A DNA stretch of 64,000 nt from Warburgia ugandensis (taxonomy: Eukaryota; Streptophyta; Magnoliopsida; Canellales; Canellaceae), in contig CP141126.1 in assembly GCA_035236585.1 (NCBI GenBank), forward strand, positions 13,157,001 to 13,221,000, given 5' to 3'. The translations under genes and the position numbers were made by a program. Position 1 is the stretch's first letter, and the number at the start of each line of letters is the position of its first letter. This document shows positions 24,348 through 35,439 of the stretch, piece after piece. A model generated the notes under the pieces. That model searched no databases, was not told the origin of the DNA, and was given only the letters and a program-made list of their open reading frames with translations.

Positions 24348-24424
24348 TCGGTTCTACCGTGGAACAGAGGCAGAAAACGGATTTGCAGTTCCGCCGGTCG
24401 AGAGGAGGAAGAAAACTGTTCCTG

Positions 24425-24655
24425 CTACAGTTGCTACAGTAATCATCATTGCCCAAGCGGGTTTCAACAGTTCGAGTTTCAACAGTTACGGAGTTACAAT
24501 AGTATAGAGTTGTAATAGTACGAGTGCAAATAGTAGCGCATTTGCACAATAGTTGAGTTGAAACAGTAGCGTATTGCAACAGTACCGGGTTGCAACAGTT
24601 CGAGTGCAACCGTAGCTGAGTTGCAATAGTAACGAGTTGCAACAGTGATTCGATT
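24425..24655 (+). repeat. Degenerate GAGTTGCAACAGTA-type tandem repeat in copia leader
   Basis: About a dozen imperfect units of roughly 16-20 bp, each with a TTGCAACAGTA/TTTCAACAGTT-like core, fill the untranslated leader between the primer site and gag. A similar CACTGTAGC/TGTTGTAAC-rich leader occurs in the relative at 52840-53060. It holds no reading frame of its own. Confidence 0.75.
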
Positions 24656-24777
24656 GGAGTAGACCTATTTTTGGTAGGTTTTCAAGGGGGATAGACCAGT
24701 TCTTGGCAAACGCAGTGTGTTCTCAAATTTGTAAGATTTTCTCCTGAAATTGCTGTAAGTACTCTTTCTTTACTTAT

Positions 24778-27700
24778 GAAGGCAAACATGAGCAAAATGA
24801 TTTGCTTAAATGGTATTAACTATCACAAGTGGAAAGGAAAAATGAAAGATCTTCTTTTTGTGAAGAAATTACATCTACCTGTTTTTGCTACTCAAAAACC
24901 GGAAGATAAGTTCGAAGAAGAGTGGGCTTTTGAACACGAATAGGTATGTGGTTTTATTCGACAATGGGTAGAAGATAATGTTTTGAATCATATTCAAAAT
25001 GAAATACATGCTAGAACTCTATGGATCAAATTAGAAACCTTGTACACGTCGAGAACTGGGAATAATAAGTTATTCCTACTTAATCAAGCGATGCACTTGA
25101 GATACAAGGAAGGGAGTTCTATTTCCGACCACTTGAACGAGTTGACCGGATGCTTTCAGCAACTATCCGATGTTGGCGTCAGGTTTGACGATGATATCAT
25201 GGGTTTATGGCTTTTAAATACTTTGCCTGACTCATGGGAAAATTATCGTGTTCCTCTAGCTAATTCTGCTCCAGGTGGTGCTGTGACATGGGAATCTGCG
25301 AGAAGCGCAATTCTAAATGAAGAAATGAGGCGACGAGCTCAAGTTGTCACCGCATCACAATCTGAGATTTTGATCTCAGAAAATCGTGGGAGAAGCAAGA
25401 TCAAAGGACAGGAGAAGAATAATAGAAGCAGGAGTAAATCTAAGTCCAGATACAAGAATCTGGAATGCAATTATTGTGGCAAGAAGGGTTACATTAAAAG
25501 GCAGTGTTACAAGTGAAAAGCTGAGAAAAAAACAGAGAATGCCAAGCAGGAGAGAAGAAATGATGAGGGGAATGATCGTGTAGCTGCCACTACTTCAGGC
25601 CTTGTTGTGGTCTGTGATGAAAATGAAATCAACCTAGCCTCCAATGAGATTGGATGGGTTGTTGACAGTGGTGCTTCTTTTCATGTTACCTCGAGGAGGG
25701 AGTTTTTCACCTCGTACACTCCTGGTGACTTTGGAGTGTTGAAGATGGGTAACGATGGGCTGTTAAAGATTGTTGGTATCGGATCCGTCTATTTGGACAC
25801 CAACAACGGAACAAGGTTGATTCTCAAGGACGTTTGACATGTACCAGATATCCGATTGAACTTAATATCAGCCAGAAAGCTTGATGATAATGGGTACTGT
25901 AGTACCTTTTGCGATGGACAGTGGAAGCTCTCTAAGGGAGCGCTTGTGGTTGCTAGAGGGAAGAAATCATCTAGCTTGTATGTGATGCAAGCTTCGATTC
26001 CTATTAACTCTGTGAACGCAGTTGATGTTGCTGGTTCTTCAGAGTTGTGGCACAGGCGGCTCAGTCACATGAGTGAAAAAAGGACTAGGTTGTCTAGTCA
26101 AGAAGAATTTGCTTTCAGGGCTCAAAGTTATAAAGGTAAGCAAATGTGCTCATTGTCTTGCCGGGAAGCAGTAACGAGTTTCCTTCAAAAGCCATCATTC
26201 TTCCAGAAAGCCAGGCGTTCTTGAATTGGTACATTCAGATGTATGCGGTCCTATGAAGGTACGCACATTTGGTGGTGCATTATATTTTTTCACATTTATT
26301 GATGATTATTCCAGGAAACTCTGGGTCTATGTTTTGAAAACTAAGGATCAGGTGCTTGACAAGTTTAAAGAATTTCAAGCTTCTGTTGAGCGGCAAACGG
26401 GGAAGAAGCTAAAATGCATTCGCACAGACAACGGTGGCGAGTATTGTGGACCTTTCGATGCTTATTGTAAGAAGCAAGGGATCAAACATCAAAGAACTCC
26501 TCCGAAGACTCAGCTAAATGGTTTAGCAGAGCGGATGAACAGGACATTGATGGAGAGGATCAGATGCTTGCTTTCTGAAGCAAAGCTGTCCGGTTCCTTC
26601 TGGGGTGAGGCGCTATACACAACAGCCTATGTTATTAACCTATCTCCAATAGTTGCCTTGAATGCAGATGTTCCTGACAGACTATGGTATGGAAAAGATG
26701 TCTCTTACGATCATTTGCGGGTATTTGGGTGCAAAGCATTTGTACATATACCTAAGGATGAGAGGTCCAAGTTAGACGTCAAGACCAAACAATGCATTTT
26801 CATCGGCTATGGGCAGGATGAGTTTGGTTACAAGCTATATGATCCTGTTGCAAAGAAGCTGGTTAGAAGTCGTGATGTGGTCTTTATGGAAGACCAAACC
26901 ATTGAACACATCGACAAAGCCAAAGTATCAGAAACTCAGAGTTCTGATACTCGGCATTTAGATCCAGTTCCTGTTTCACATACGCCAAGTGTAGATGGCA
27001 CCAATGACCATGGTGGTGCTCCAGTTGATGTTCAAGATAATCAAGCTGAGGGAGAACATGAAGCTGCTGAAGACATGGATGTTTCGTCAGAGGCTGATGA
27101 TATTCAGCAGGAGGTTCCTACTGAGGAACCAGCAGTTTCATTGAGACGGAGTTCGAGAGATCGTCAACCCTCCACTCGATATTCATCAGATGAGTACGTA
27201 CTCCTCATTGACGAGGGAGAACCTGAGAGCTACACAGAGGCAGCTGAAAGTGAAGAGAATGCAGAGTGGATTGCAGTTATGAAGGATGAGATGAAATCCT
27301 TACAAGACAACCACACTTTTGAGCTAGTAAGATTACCTAAAGGCAGACAAGCTTTGAAGAATCGGTGGATATACAGGGTGAAGTACGAAGGTGACACTTC
27401 ACAACCACGATACAAAGCTAGACTTGTCGTGAAAGGCTTTGGTCAAAGGAAAGGTGTTGATTTCGAGGAGATATTTTCTCCTGTTGTTAAAATGTCTTCA
27501 ATCCGAGTTGTATTGGGTTTGGCCTCAAACCTTGATCTGGAGGTTGAGCAGATGGATGTGAAGACAGCGTTCCTCCATGGTGACTTAGAGGAGGAGATAT
27601 ATATGGAGCAGCCAGAAGGGTTTGTTGCTAAAGGCAAAGAGAAGTATGTCTGCAAGCTGAAGAAGAGTCTGTATGGCTTAAAGCAGGCTCCTAGACGTAC

Positions 27701-28769
27701 AGGAAGTTCAAGCAGTTCATGACCCAACAGGGTTATTGAAAGATTACTTCAGATCACTGTGTGTTTGTGCAGAGATTCTCGGAAGATGATTTCATCATCT
27801 TGCTACTCTATGTCGACGATATGCTTATTGTTGGAAGAAGCTCTTCAATGACTAGTCAGTTAAAGAAGGAGATGAACAAAGTCTTTGCTATGAAAGGCTT
27901 AGGATCCGCGAGACAGATTCTCGGGATTTCTATCATTCGTGACAGGAGGAATAAGAGGTTATGGCTGTCTTAGGAGAAGTATATAGAAAAGGTACTTCAA
28001 CGATTTCACATGGATAAAGCTAAAGTGGTTAGTACACCTTTTGCTACTCATTTTAAGCTTAGTAAGAATCAAGTTCCAACAAGTGATGCTGAGAAGGAAT
28101 ACATGCAAGATGTTCCTTATGCTTCAACTGTTGGCAGTCTTATGTATGCCATGGTATGCACTAGACCAGACATTACATATGCAGTTGGTACAGTGAGCCG
28201 TTTTCTATCAAATCCAGGAAAAGAACATTGGAATGCAGTGAAGTAGATATTGAGATATCTACGTGGTACTTCTAAGTTGTGTTTGGGATTTGGCACTGGC
28301 AAGCCCGTGCTTGAGGGCTACACTGATTCAGATATGGCTGGTGATATTGACACGAGGAAGTCTACTGTGCTACTTGATTACTTTTGCGGGGAGCCGTGTC
28401 ATGGCAATCAAAGTTACGAAGTGTGTTGCCTTATCTACAACAGAGGCCGAGTTTATTCTTTGTGACTAAGCATGCAAAGAGTTATTGTGGATGAAGAAGT
28501 TCATGAACGAACTTGGCTTTATGCAGAAGAGGTATGCGTTATTTTGCGACAGTCAAAGTGCTATACACCTTAGCAAGAATTCTACTTTTCATGGAAGGTC
28601 AAAGCACATTGATGTTCGGTATCATTGGATACGTGATATTTTGGACTCCAAGTCGTTAGAGCTTGAGAAGATTCATACTGACGATAATAGTTCAGATATA
28701 ATGACAAAAGCATTACCTCGGAGCAAGTTCGAGATTTGCAGAGAATTGGTCGGGATGGGCTTCTGCTAA
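24778..28769 (+). pseudogene. Copia gag-pol (Gag, protease, integrase, RT, RNase H), disabled
   Basis: Gag starts near 24778 (KMICLNGINYHKWKGKMKD) and ends with a zinc knuckle CNYCGKKGYIKRQC near 25470, where Tyr replaces the usual His. Protease is at about 25655 (WVVDSGASFHVT). GAG-pre-integrase is at about 26046 (LWHRRLSHMS). The integrase core is at 26226-27000 ([19 protein letters not shown]). Reverse transcriptase is at 27350-28000 ([24 protein letters not shown]). RNase H is at 28316-28700 (GYTDSDMAG, KHIDVRYHWIRD, DIMTKALP). Stops lie at 24941, 25514, 25835, 27971 and 28244. Frame changes lie near 26075 (extra A), 27696 (4-nt loss) and 28362. Confidence 0.95.
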
Positions 28770-28822
28770 AAGTCCATACGTGAAGAAACCTCCTTCAGTT
28801 AATGGGCCTGGAGGGGGAGATT

Positions 28823-29186
28823 TGTTGGTCCAGCCCCATTTTCAGGCGGCCACCGTATTCAACGGTGGCGGGCGTAGCAGTCGGTGCCGACTGCTGACTT
28901 CAACAGCAGCAGGCGCCGCCATCGGCCACCGCCACCGCCACCGACCACTGACTTTGTGTAAAACGGGTTGAAAATCAGGCCCTAAAATTCTCTATAAATA
29001 GGGATACCAAGAGGGCAAGGTGCAGAACCCATTCCTCTGTAAAAATCCCCGTGTATACCTCTATGTAAAAATCCGTTTTCATAGTGAAATTATTCTCTCC
29101 CGTGGACGTAGGCTTATTGGCCGAACCACGTTAAACTCTGTGTTTTTTTGTGTATGATCTTGGGCGGGGACTGAAAATCCCCAACA
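28823..29186 (+). repeat. Copia 3' LTR (364 bp)
   Basis: Near-identical to 23976-24333, including the U3 inverted repeat (28876-28895) and the TATAAATAGGG box. It has one extra CCACCG unit. It is preceded by polypurine tract GGCCTGGAGGGGGAGATT and followed by TGTGG. Confidence 0.95.
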
Positions 29187-29191
29187 TGTGG

Positions 29192-30472
29192 AACTGTGTT
29201 CATGTCTGGGTCTAGCTATCTACACAGCATCAAGTTTAAGTACACAGAAAACTGGGCGGGTACCTTTCCCAACACCTCAGGATCTAGTTGTTGACGCACG
29301 AATAGCCAGGAGATATGCGCTTCATTGGTCTGTCTATATAAATTGTGTTATAGAGGCAGATGTGAAGTGGCAGACATTCAGCTGGATTATGATTATTGTC
29401 CACGCCTGATCTGTTGGTTGAGTCATTACCTTGACGACGAGCTCGGGATCGCTTCATATCTACACAGATTGAAGATTTATTTGCCTAGCCGTTTTCAAAA
29501 AATGATAGAGAGCAAGCCGTTCGGCGTTATTGTTGGTTTGTTCATTCGAGTAGAAGCTGAAATCAACAATAAATTCGCCTTAATGATTTCGGAAAATGCC
29601 CCCACCAGCTGATCCTGGATTTGATGACGCTGAACCATCAAACGCAAATTGAATCATTCCCAGCGGAGGGCTCCCATTTAATCATGCGGATACAGGGCTG
29701 AACTGATGTGAAATTAGCTTGGTTCCACTGGGTAAGAATGTGGAGTTGATCATAGAGATCATATGTAGATAATATGTTACAGAAGTCCCTAAACTTTGAG
29801 GGGTCAGTGGTGCGTGAGGCTATATGGTCGAGAGTTCCTTCCCGATGTACCATTCTGTTGTCTACATCCCAGATCTCATTGGTCATACAAATGGGCATTG
29901 TCTAAGTTCCAACAGGGGCCAGGAAACCCCAGATTTAGTAGGCAGACGGTTGTGGAGGAGCATCCACAGAAAAATTTTATTTATGAGTTCGCAAGGTGAA
30001 AGGTAGATTTTCTTCCTGAGAGTCTTGAGATGATTACTAGAATCGGATGTTTCCTGCGCTTGGTACGCTGACTTAAGAGAGAACTCGCCATTATCAGAAT
30101 GAGTCCAAATGGGGTGCTCTTGGTATAATGGAAAATTTGGTGTCACTTTGATTTGAGCTTGAAGAGACGCCGGAAATAGAGAGATTGCCAGGATATTCCA
30201 ATTCTCAGAGGTTGGGTCAATGACTGTAGGGAGTGAGGGTGCTAGAATCCTCGCCATCTGGGAGAGAAATGTCAAAAATGTAGTGAGAGGAGAAGATCCT
30301 AACCAATTATCAAGCCTTAGTGAGATACGGGTCCCGTCGCCTACAAGCCGACGTAAACCACTGTAAAGCAATGGATGAGAATGAAGTATGGCCTTCTAGA
30401 TTGGAGAGTGGCGAGAAGATGGTTTCCCTTCTAAAATTGTTTTTTTAAGTAAATATTTGTCTTGAATGAACT
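29192..30472 (-). mobile_element. L1-type LINE 3' part (zf-RVT and RNase H), relic
   Basis: The minus strand holds the zf-RVT-linked region at 30371-29883 (RLVGDGTRISLRLDNWLGSSPL, IWTHSDNGEFSLKSAY, FLWMLLHNRLPT). A plant-type RNase H follows at 29680-29300 with FDGSASSNPGSAGGG, NNNAERLALYHFLKTARQIN and SDPELVVKVM, in shifting frames. These carry recognisable Asp, Glu and Asp catalytic positions. The reverse transcriptase part is missing: an LTR-like repeat begins at 30473. The downstream end is cut by the copia element at 29186. The fragment cannot be active. Confidence 0.82.
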
Positions 30473-31440
30473 TGTAAATCCCCGGTTTTCTGAAACAACC
30501 TTTATAAAATTTATTTGGAAATGACTAGAATTCTGAGTAAAATTTTTTAAAACATTTAAAATTATTATATATAGTAGCTTTCAAAATTGTCCTTTCAAGT
30601 TCGGATGTCTCATTAAAACTCCACATATAGCTAAAATAAGTTTATAAGAATACGGACTACCAAGACCCACTAGTCACAGCCCAAATAATCTTAAATGAAG
30701 CCATAATTTAAAATAAACTAAATTCTCACATTCATGACAAGGTTAATTTTTCCATTACATTATTGTTCTAAATGTTCAAGGTTTTTATTATAAATAAAAT
30801 AAGTAAATAATTTCACTATCATACTTTCACTCTCTTACTCTAAAGTTCCTGTTTTACCTCAAATCTTTATTCTTACTCAGAAGACTGACCTGAAATTGTT
30901 GGTGGGAGTGAGTACAACAACTGAGTGAAAAATTCTAAGTCAAATAAAAATGTACAAAAAATACATGAATGCATAGGGATAATAAGATGCTATCAGTTAA
31001 TCACAATTAGTATTGAATCTGGACAATGATTTAAACCTCAAAATCTATGATAAATTACATAGAATATTACAATTCTCAATTCAAAGTACACAACAATAGA
31101 AGTTGTACCTAATATTTGAAACATATGGCATGACATTAAATTGATCAAATAGTAGTATCCTACTAAGGTCATATAGACAAATGATCTAAATTCCTCGAGG
31201 TTGACTAACATAACCATATTTGTCAATATCATATCTCGTCTGCTATGCACATAGAGAAAACCAGCTTCTTTTCCTTACATTCGATCATGAATACCGCAAA
31301 ACCTACACCGATCCTCATGGGGAAAACAGATCACACTGAATAGAAGGTACCATGACTCTTCCAAATGCACTAAAGCCTTTACCTCAGATGAGTATCATTT
31401 TTCTTTTTAGAGTGTCAACGGCCAACTGCACTCTAGAAAG
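30473..31440 (-). repeat. LTR-like non-coding repeat, copy 3 (inverted, truncated)
   Basis: The reverse complement matches 1-730, 17090-18041 and 44810-45759 with the same landmarks, including GTGTAGGTTTTGCGG, GTTGACTAACATAACC (plus strand) and ACCCACTAGTCACAGCCC. On the minus strand it ends CCGGGGATTTACA at 30473. The upstream part present in copies 2 and 4 is missing beyond about 31440. It has no coding capacity. Confidence 0.65.
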
Positions 31441-34300
31441 GCCTCCCACAGGCGGTTGAGTGGTGAATGTGTTTCCACGGTTATCATTGATAAGGTTACT
31501 TCGGTTGTTTCGTCATCTAAGGTTCCCCATGGAGTGATAAAATCGCGTGTTTAAATGTCCTTTGTTGACACATTCTAGTGGGGCTTTGTGACTCCAATGA
31601 AGCTCTTGGAGTCTTGAGGGCAGTGTGAAGATGCACAAGAATTTTTCGTTCTAGAATCAGGTTACGAGGGTAAACGTTTTGAGCTCGGTGGAAAATAGAC
31701 ATTACAGAATTAACCCGCGTATTGCTCTTACCGACAACAAAGTGCCGAGCGTAGGTGGTTAAGGTGGCTGTGTATGTTTGTTTGCAAGGAAAGTTAACCT
31801 CTATAAATACATCCGAAACTTTTATATGGTCCGCGTACGTATCATATGGAAATTTACAGGGGCAGATGAAAGAATACAATATGGGGTCAGAAACCAACCA
31901 TATATAAAACCACCTATGGGGTATGTCAATATGAAGTTGCCTTCATGATCCGTTCCACACATTTGAACTGGCATTATAAATAGGAAAACAAGACATTGAG
32001 GAGATCCAATTAGAAACCAACCATGCTGGATTTTGGTCGTATTATGTGGTGTGCGCATATGTAGCCATGTCGGACAACTCACACCTTAGATAGAGGATGC
32101 AGCATGGATCTTTCTTGGATGATCTTATCCTCGATCATATGGGCCCACGTGTACTTTTGACAGTGCATGCCAGTCTATGAATCTTGTCTACTATAAACTG
32201 CTTGTTTTGCTCCTAAACGAGAAAAGGTGAGGAAAACAGCGATGATAATTTCTGAGCACAGACTTCTACAAATTCTTTGTGGAACCCTCCTGTAACCTCC
32301 TTAAAACGCGAAAATGCTAACAGCAACCTTGGCCTTGAAAATACAAAGGCCTCCTACCGTGGTGGCGCTGGAAGGGCCTCTGCGGTGCAACGGTCACAGG
32401 TTTGAGGCTCATCGGTTATGGGTTATCCATAAGAAAAATCCAGGTTATTTACCTATGAAAATGACCTTTATAAACAAGAAATATCAAGAACTTGAGCATT
32501 TGAGGTTATATTTTAAGTTGATTCACTTGTCACTATCTTAATATCTCACCAAATAAAGGCTTATTTAAACATGATTTGATTGGATGCCAGATGCCAGTTT
32601 ATTCAATTTGGTCGATTTATTATCATGGCAGATCTGTCCAGACCGTTCTAGAGTTTCCTCCTAAACGGTGAAATCTTCCATAACCCCAAGGTTTGAGACT
32701 TACAGCTAATGTACCTGACACTGCGATGCCTCTTATGCATCTCCAGTGGATTCCAACATGAATACTGAAGCCACAGTAATCCATAAAACTTCTCTAAAGT
32801 CAAGACTTTGTTTTTGATCCTTCAAACAAACGTCTGTGTCTTCCAACGTATTTCTTCTTGTAAATTCCAAATTCAGCCTCTGATTGAAATTTAAAACCTT
32901 CTCACTGAAACAGGGTCAGAAATTACAAGGAGACCAATAATGTGCTGCTGAGAAAATCTTACTTGAAATGCCTTGTTTTCTTCTTCTGGATTGATGCGTC
33001 TCGATTGTGCCTTATTTTGGAAGTCCATTACTCATGTGCACACTTTCTCCAGCAACGATTAGCGAACACACCGCCAGTGTTTCCATATAGATGTAATACC
33101 TTCATTCCTTGTTCTTGACATGCTTCATTCTTTCTTTTTCTTCTTTAGTCAAGGAAAGAGAGTGAGAACTTTAATTTGGAGCATGTAACTTCATTTGCCA
33201 AGCATTGTGCCACAACTTCAGGTTGTTGTGTTTAGCTACAAACACAGAGGACAAAAAAGAAAGAAAAAAGCTTCAAATTTCTCATATAATATTTTCAAGA
33301 TTTTAGCCATTCTAGGAGGACTGACTTGATCCTGGATAAGACGAACTGGATCAAATGTTGAAAGACAAAATAGTCAACAGCTAATGGATTTCCTTCACTT
33401 TTTGCTGCAAGATTTTCGTTCGTTTTCTATTTCTCTCTTTTTTATTTTGTGGGTGTGTTGGGTTATGGGAGGGGGATATATATTAGCAGGGATTGAACCC
33501 ATAACCTCAAGAACCATTGAGCTGCAGCCAAATCCATCTTCAAGTCTTTCCTGCTTCAGTTTGGCTATTAATTTCTGGGCCCAATTCCAACTGCCTTCTT
33601 CACTGAAAATAACATCTCCCCTGCCAGGATAAAATGTCTACATCCAACAACTTTCAATGTCTTCTTATCAACAAATTTTTATCTTTATCCTTTTTATCGC
33701 CAAATATTTTATATATAAAACTCTGGCTTCTCACTACTTGAAGGTTCGTATGTTTCAAATTTTCGTTGCTACTTTCTCATACCGGCTAAGTAAAATGCTA
33801 AAATTGGGAGTACTGCTAAAATGTAGGCAGCTCTCACTCCTTCAAAAATACTTCTTACCCTTGTACACCAACTCCAGTTCTCCCAACCACTACATTAATT
33901 AGTTGTCAACTCCCTTTCAATTCTAATTGTTCTTCAAGATCCAAATTCAATGAATATGGATTCACCATCTTAATCAGTTTAAGAAATCCTTAAGTTGTAA
34001 CCAGTTTGTACTGACATCCATTTACTCGAAAGATAAAAGGTTCCTGACTATTGCTTGAGAAATAAAAATATTCTAAAAGCAAGTCATCGTCACATAAAAG
34101 TACCTGCTTTTCTCAAGTTCATTTGCATTAAGCACCTCTGTCACTTACATCCACAGGAATCTTCTCAAATAGCTTGTTTGATATTTTGCATCCTTGGTCA
34201 GTAATTTGCAGGCCAATCACCATAATCTGGGCTTCATCACCAGAATCTCCCTGCTTGAAAAGGATTGTTTAATATTGTTCTTTCAGACGCTATCACTGCT
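31441..34300. other. No recognisable gene; one SINE-like segment
   Basis: Short open frames on both strands (the longest is 126 codons, at 31517-31897, minus) show no domain I recognise. A pol III-like box pair occurs near 33491-33527 and is listed separately. The right part (about 33600-34300, minus) may be further decay of the copia gag relic that follows. Confidence 0.5.
33400..33540 (-). mobile_element. Possible tRNA-derived SINE head
   Basis: The minus strand has an A-box-like word GCAGCTCAATGGTT (33511-33527 region) and, about 20 bases on, a B-box-like GGGTTCAATCC (33500-33490), then a pyrimidine/purine-rich body. This spacing suits a tRNA-derived internal promoter. No tail, target duplication or second copy in the window supports it, so the call is tentative. 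Confidence 0.35.
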
Positions 34301-34940
34301 TTGCTCCCCATCTGAAACTCCCTTTTTTGTTATAAAGCACAATGAGTCACCTTCTTAAAAATGAATCCATGGACTTGAAGTGAACTCACAAGCTCATCCC
34401 AGAAAACCATAGATATTTCCTTTATGTTCTTCAACAGCTGCTAGAATATTATCAAACTTCGTAGTCAAGCTTCTCAAAGTTTTGTCCCCAGTTTTCATTC
34501 TCTAGATTTTCACTATGGATTAAAGCACCACGAACTATAGATACTTCCTGAAATAGTCTTCAGTTGTTCCTAAATATTTAAGAGAAAGAACTTGACTTTC
34601 CCTTCAATATGTGCAACTTTTGGAGACAGTCACAAGTGAATTGTTTCGAGTACCCCCGGCAATCTTCAAAATTTTGAAAGAACCGATTTTGAAAAGCTTG
34701 CTGTATAAAGAGGCGATATTTTGGGATCTTTGTTGATGTTCTCTGCCCAGTGTTTCCTTGTTGTTCAAGTTTTAGAAAGGTGCTTTCAGCTTCATCAGCA
34801 GGATCTTCCTTGCCATTTTCAACTACATTCCACAAATCACGTGATATGGTAAATGATTTCTTTACAATGCTCCAAAAGCGTGAAACTCTCCTTCAAAAGC
34901 AAAATCTCAGGTGAAATCATTTTAACTGACAAATTACCTA
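34300..34940 (-). pseudogene. Copia gag (UBN2-type) relic
   Basis: The minus strand reads FWSIVKKSF then LWNVVENGKEDPADEAES (about 34900-34790), LFIQQAFQNR (about 34700) and, after frame changes, LRSLTTKFDNILAAVEEHK (about 34480-34420). This is the capsid-like Gag of another copia lineage, distinct from the two TNT1-like elements. No LTRs, protease or pol were recognised around it, so it is an isolated relic. Confidence 0.75.
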
Positions 34941-35439
34941 CCATGAGACATGGAAATTTTTTAACAGCAATCAATCAATAGTTGTGTTCCTAGTGAAACG
35001 GCATTACTCGTCCTAGGGAAGGCTTCTTAGACTCCCAAATGATCTGATTTACTCATCCCGCAATACCGCCCCTAATGGAATGATATTTTAAGAATTATGT
35101 TGTAGAAGCATATGTAAGAAAACTCAGAGGGAACAAGCTGCATTCAACTTTTATTGTCAACGACAAAGTGTAGGAGTGCTCCAAATAGGATACAATACAT
35201 ACAGATGTCTGGGAAATACAAGCTATCAAAAGAAATTACAGTCACAATAGGTATCTTCACAGGGTACAGAATGAACCGTCCGAGCATTTTATGTCTTTAT
35301 GAGAAGAATATTTCCAGATTTCGCATTAAATCCTCTTTTCAATACACAAACTGAAAATCTGATACTGAAATCACAGACAACACAACTCCTTATTGCTCAA
35401 GATTTTCTAGGTGAGAAACAATGGCTGATTTAGCACAAC

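Larger units (their letters stand above)
23976..29186 (+). mobile_element. Ty1/copia element (TNT1-94-like), nearly full length
   Basis: Complete structure: 5' LTR 23976-24333, tRNA-Met primer binding site 24336-24347, repeat-rich leader, gag-pol, polypurine tract 28806-28822 and 3' LTR 28823-29186. The target duplication TGTGG lies at 23971-23975 and 29187-29191. The LTRs differ at about a dozen positions including one 6-bp indel, so this is much younger than the copia at 8328-15909. Proteins resemble the TNT1-94/Tork type. Five in-frame stops and at least three frameshifts make it non-autonomous. A more decayed relative lies at 48202-53523 on the other strand. Confidence 0.95.

Noticed and set aside
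24226..24642. Minus-strand open frame of 138 codons rich in Thr and Cys
   Set aside because: It is the antisense of the copia LTR end and leader repeat; the regular composition reflects the repeat.
31517..32082. Two overlapping minus-strand open frames of 126 and 86 codons
   Set aside because: No domain, no conserved motif and no splice context; not enough to call a gene.
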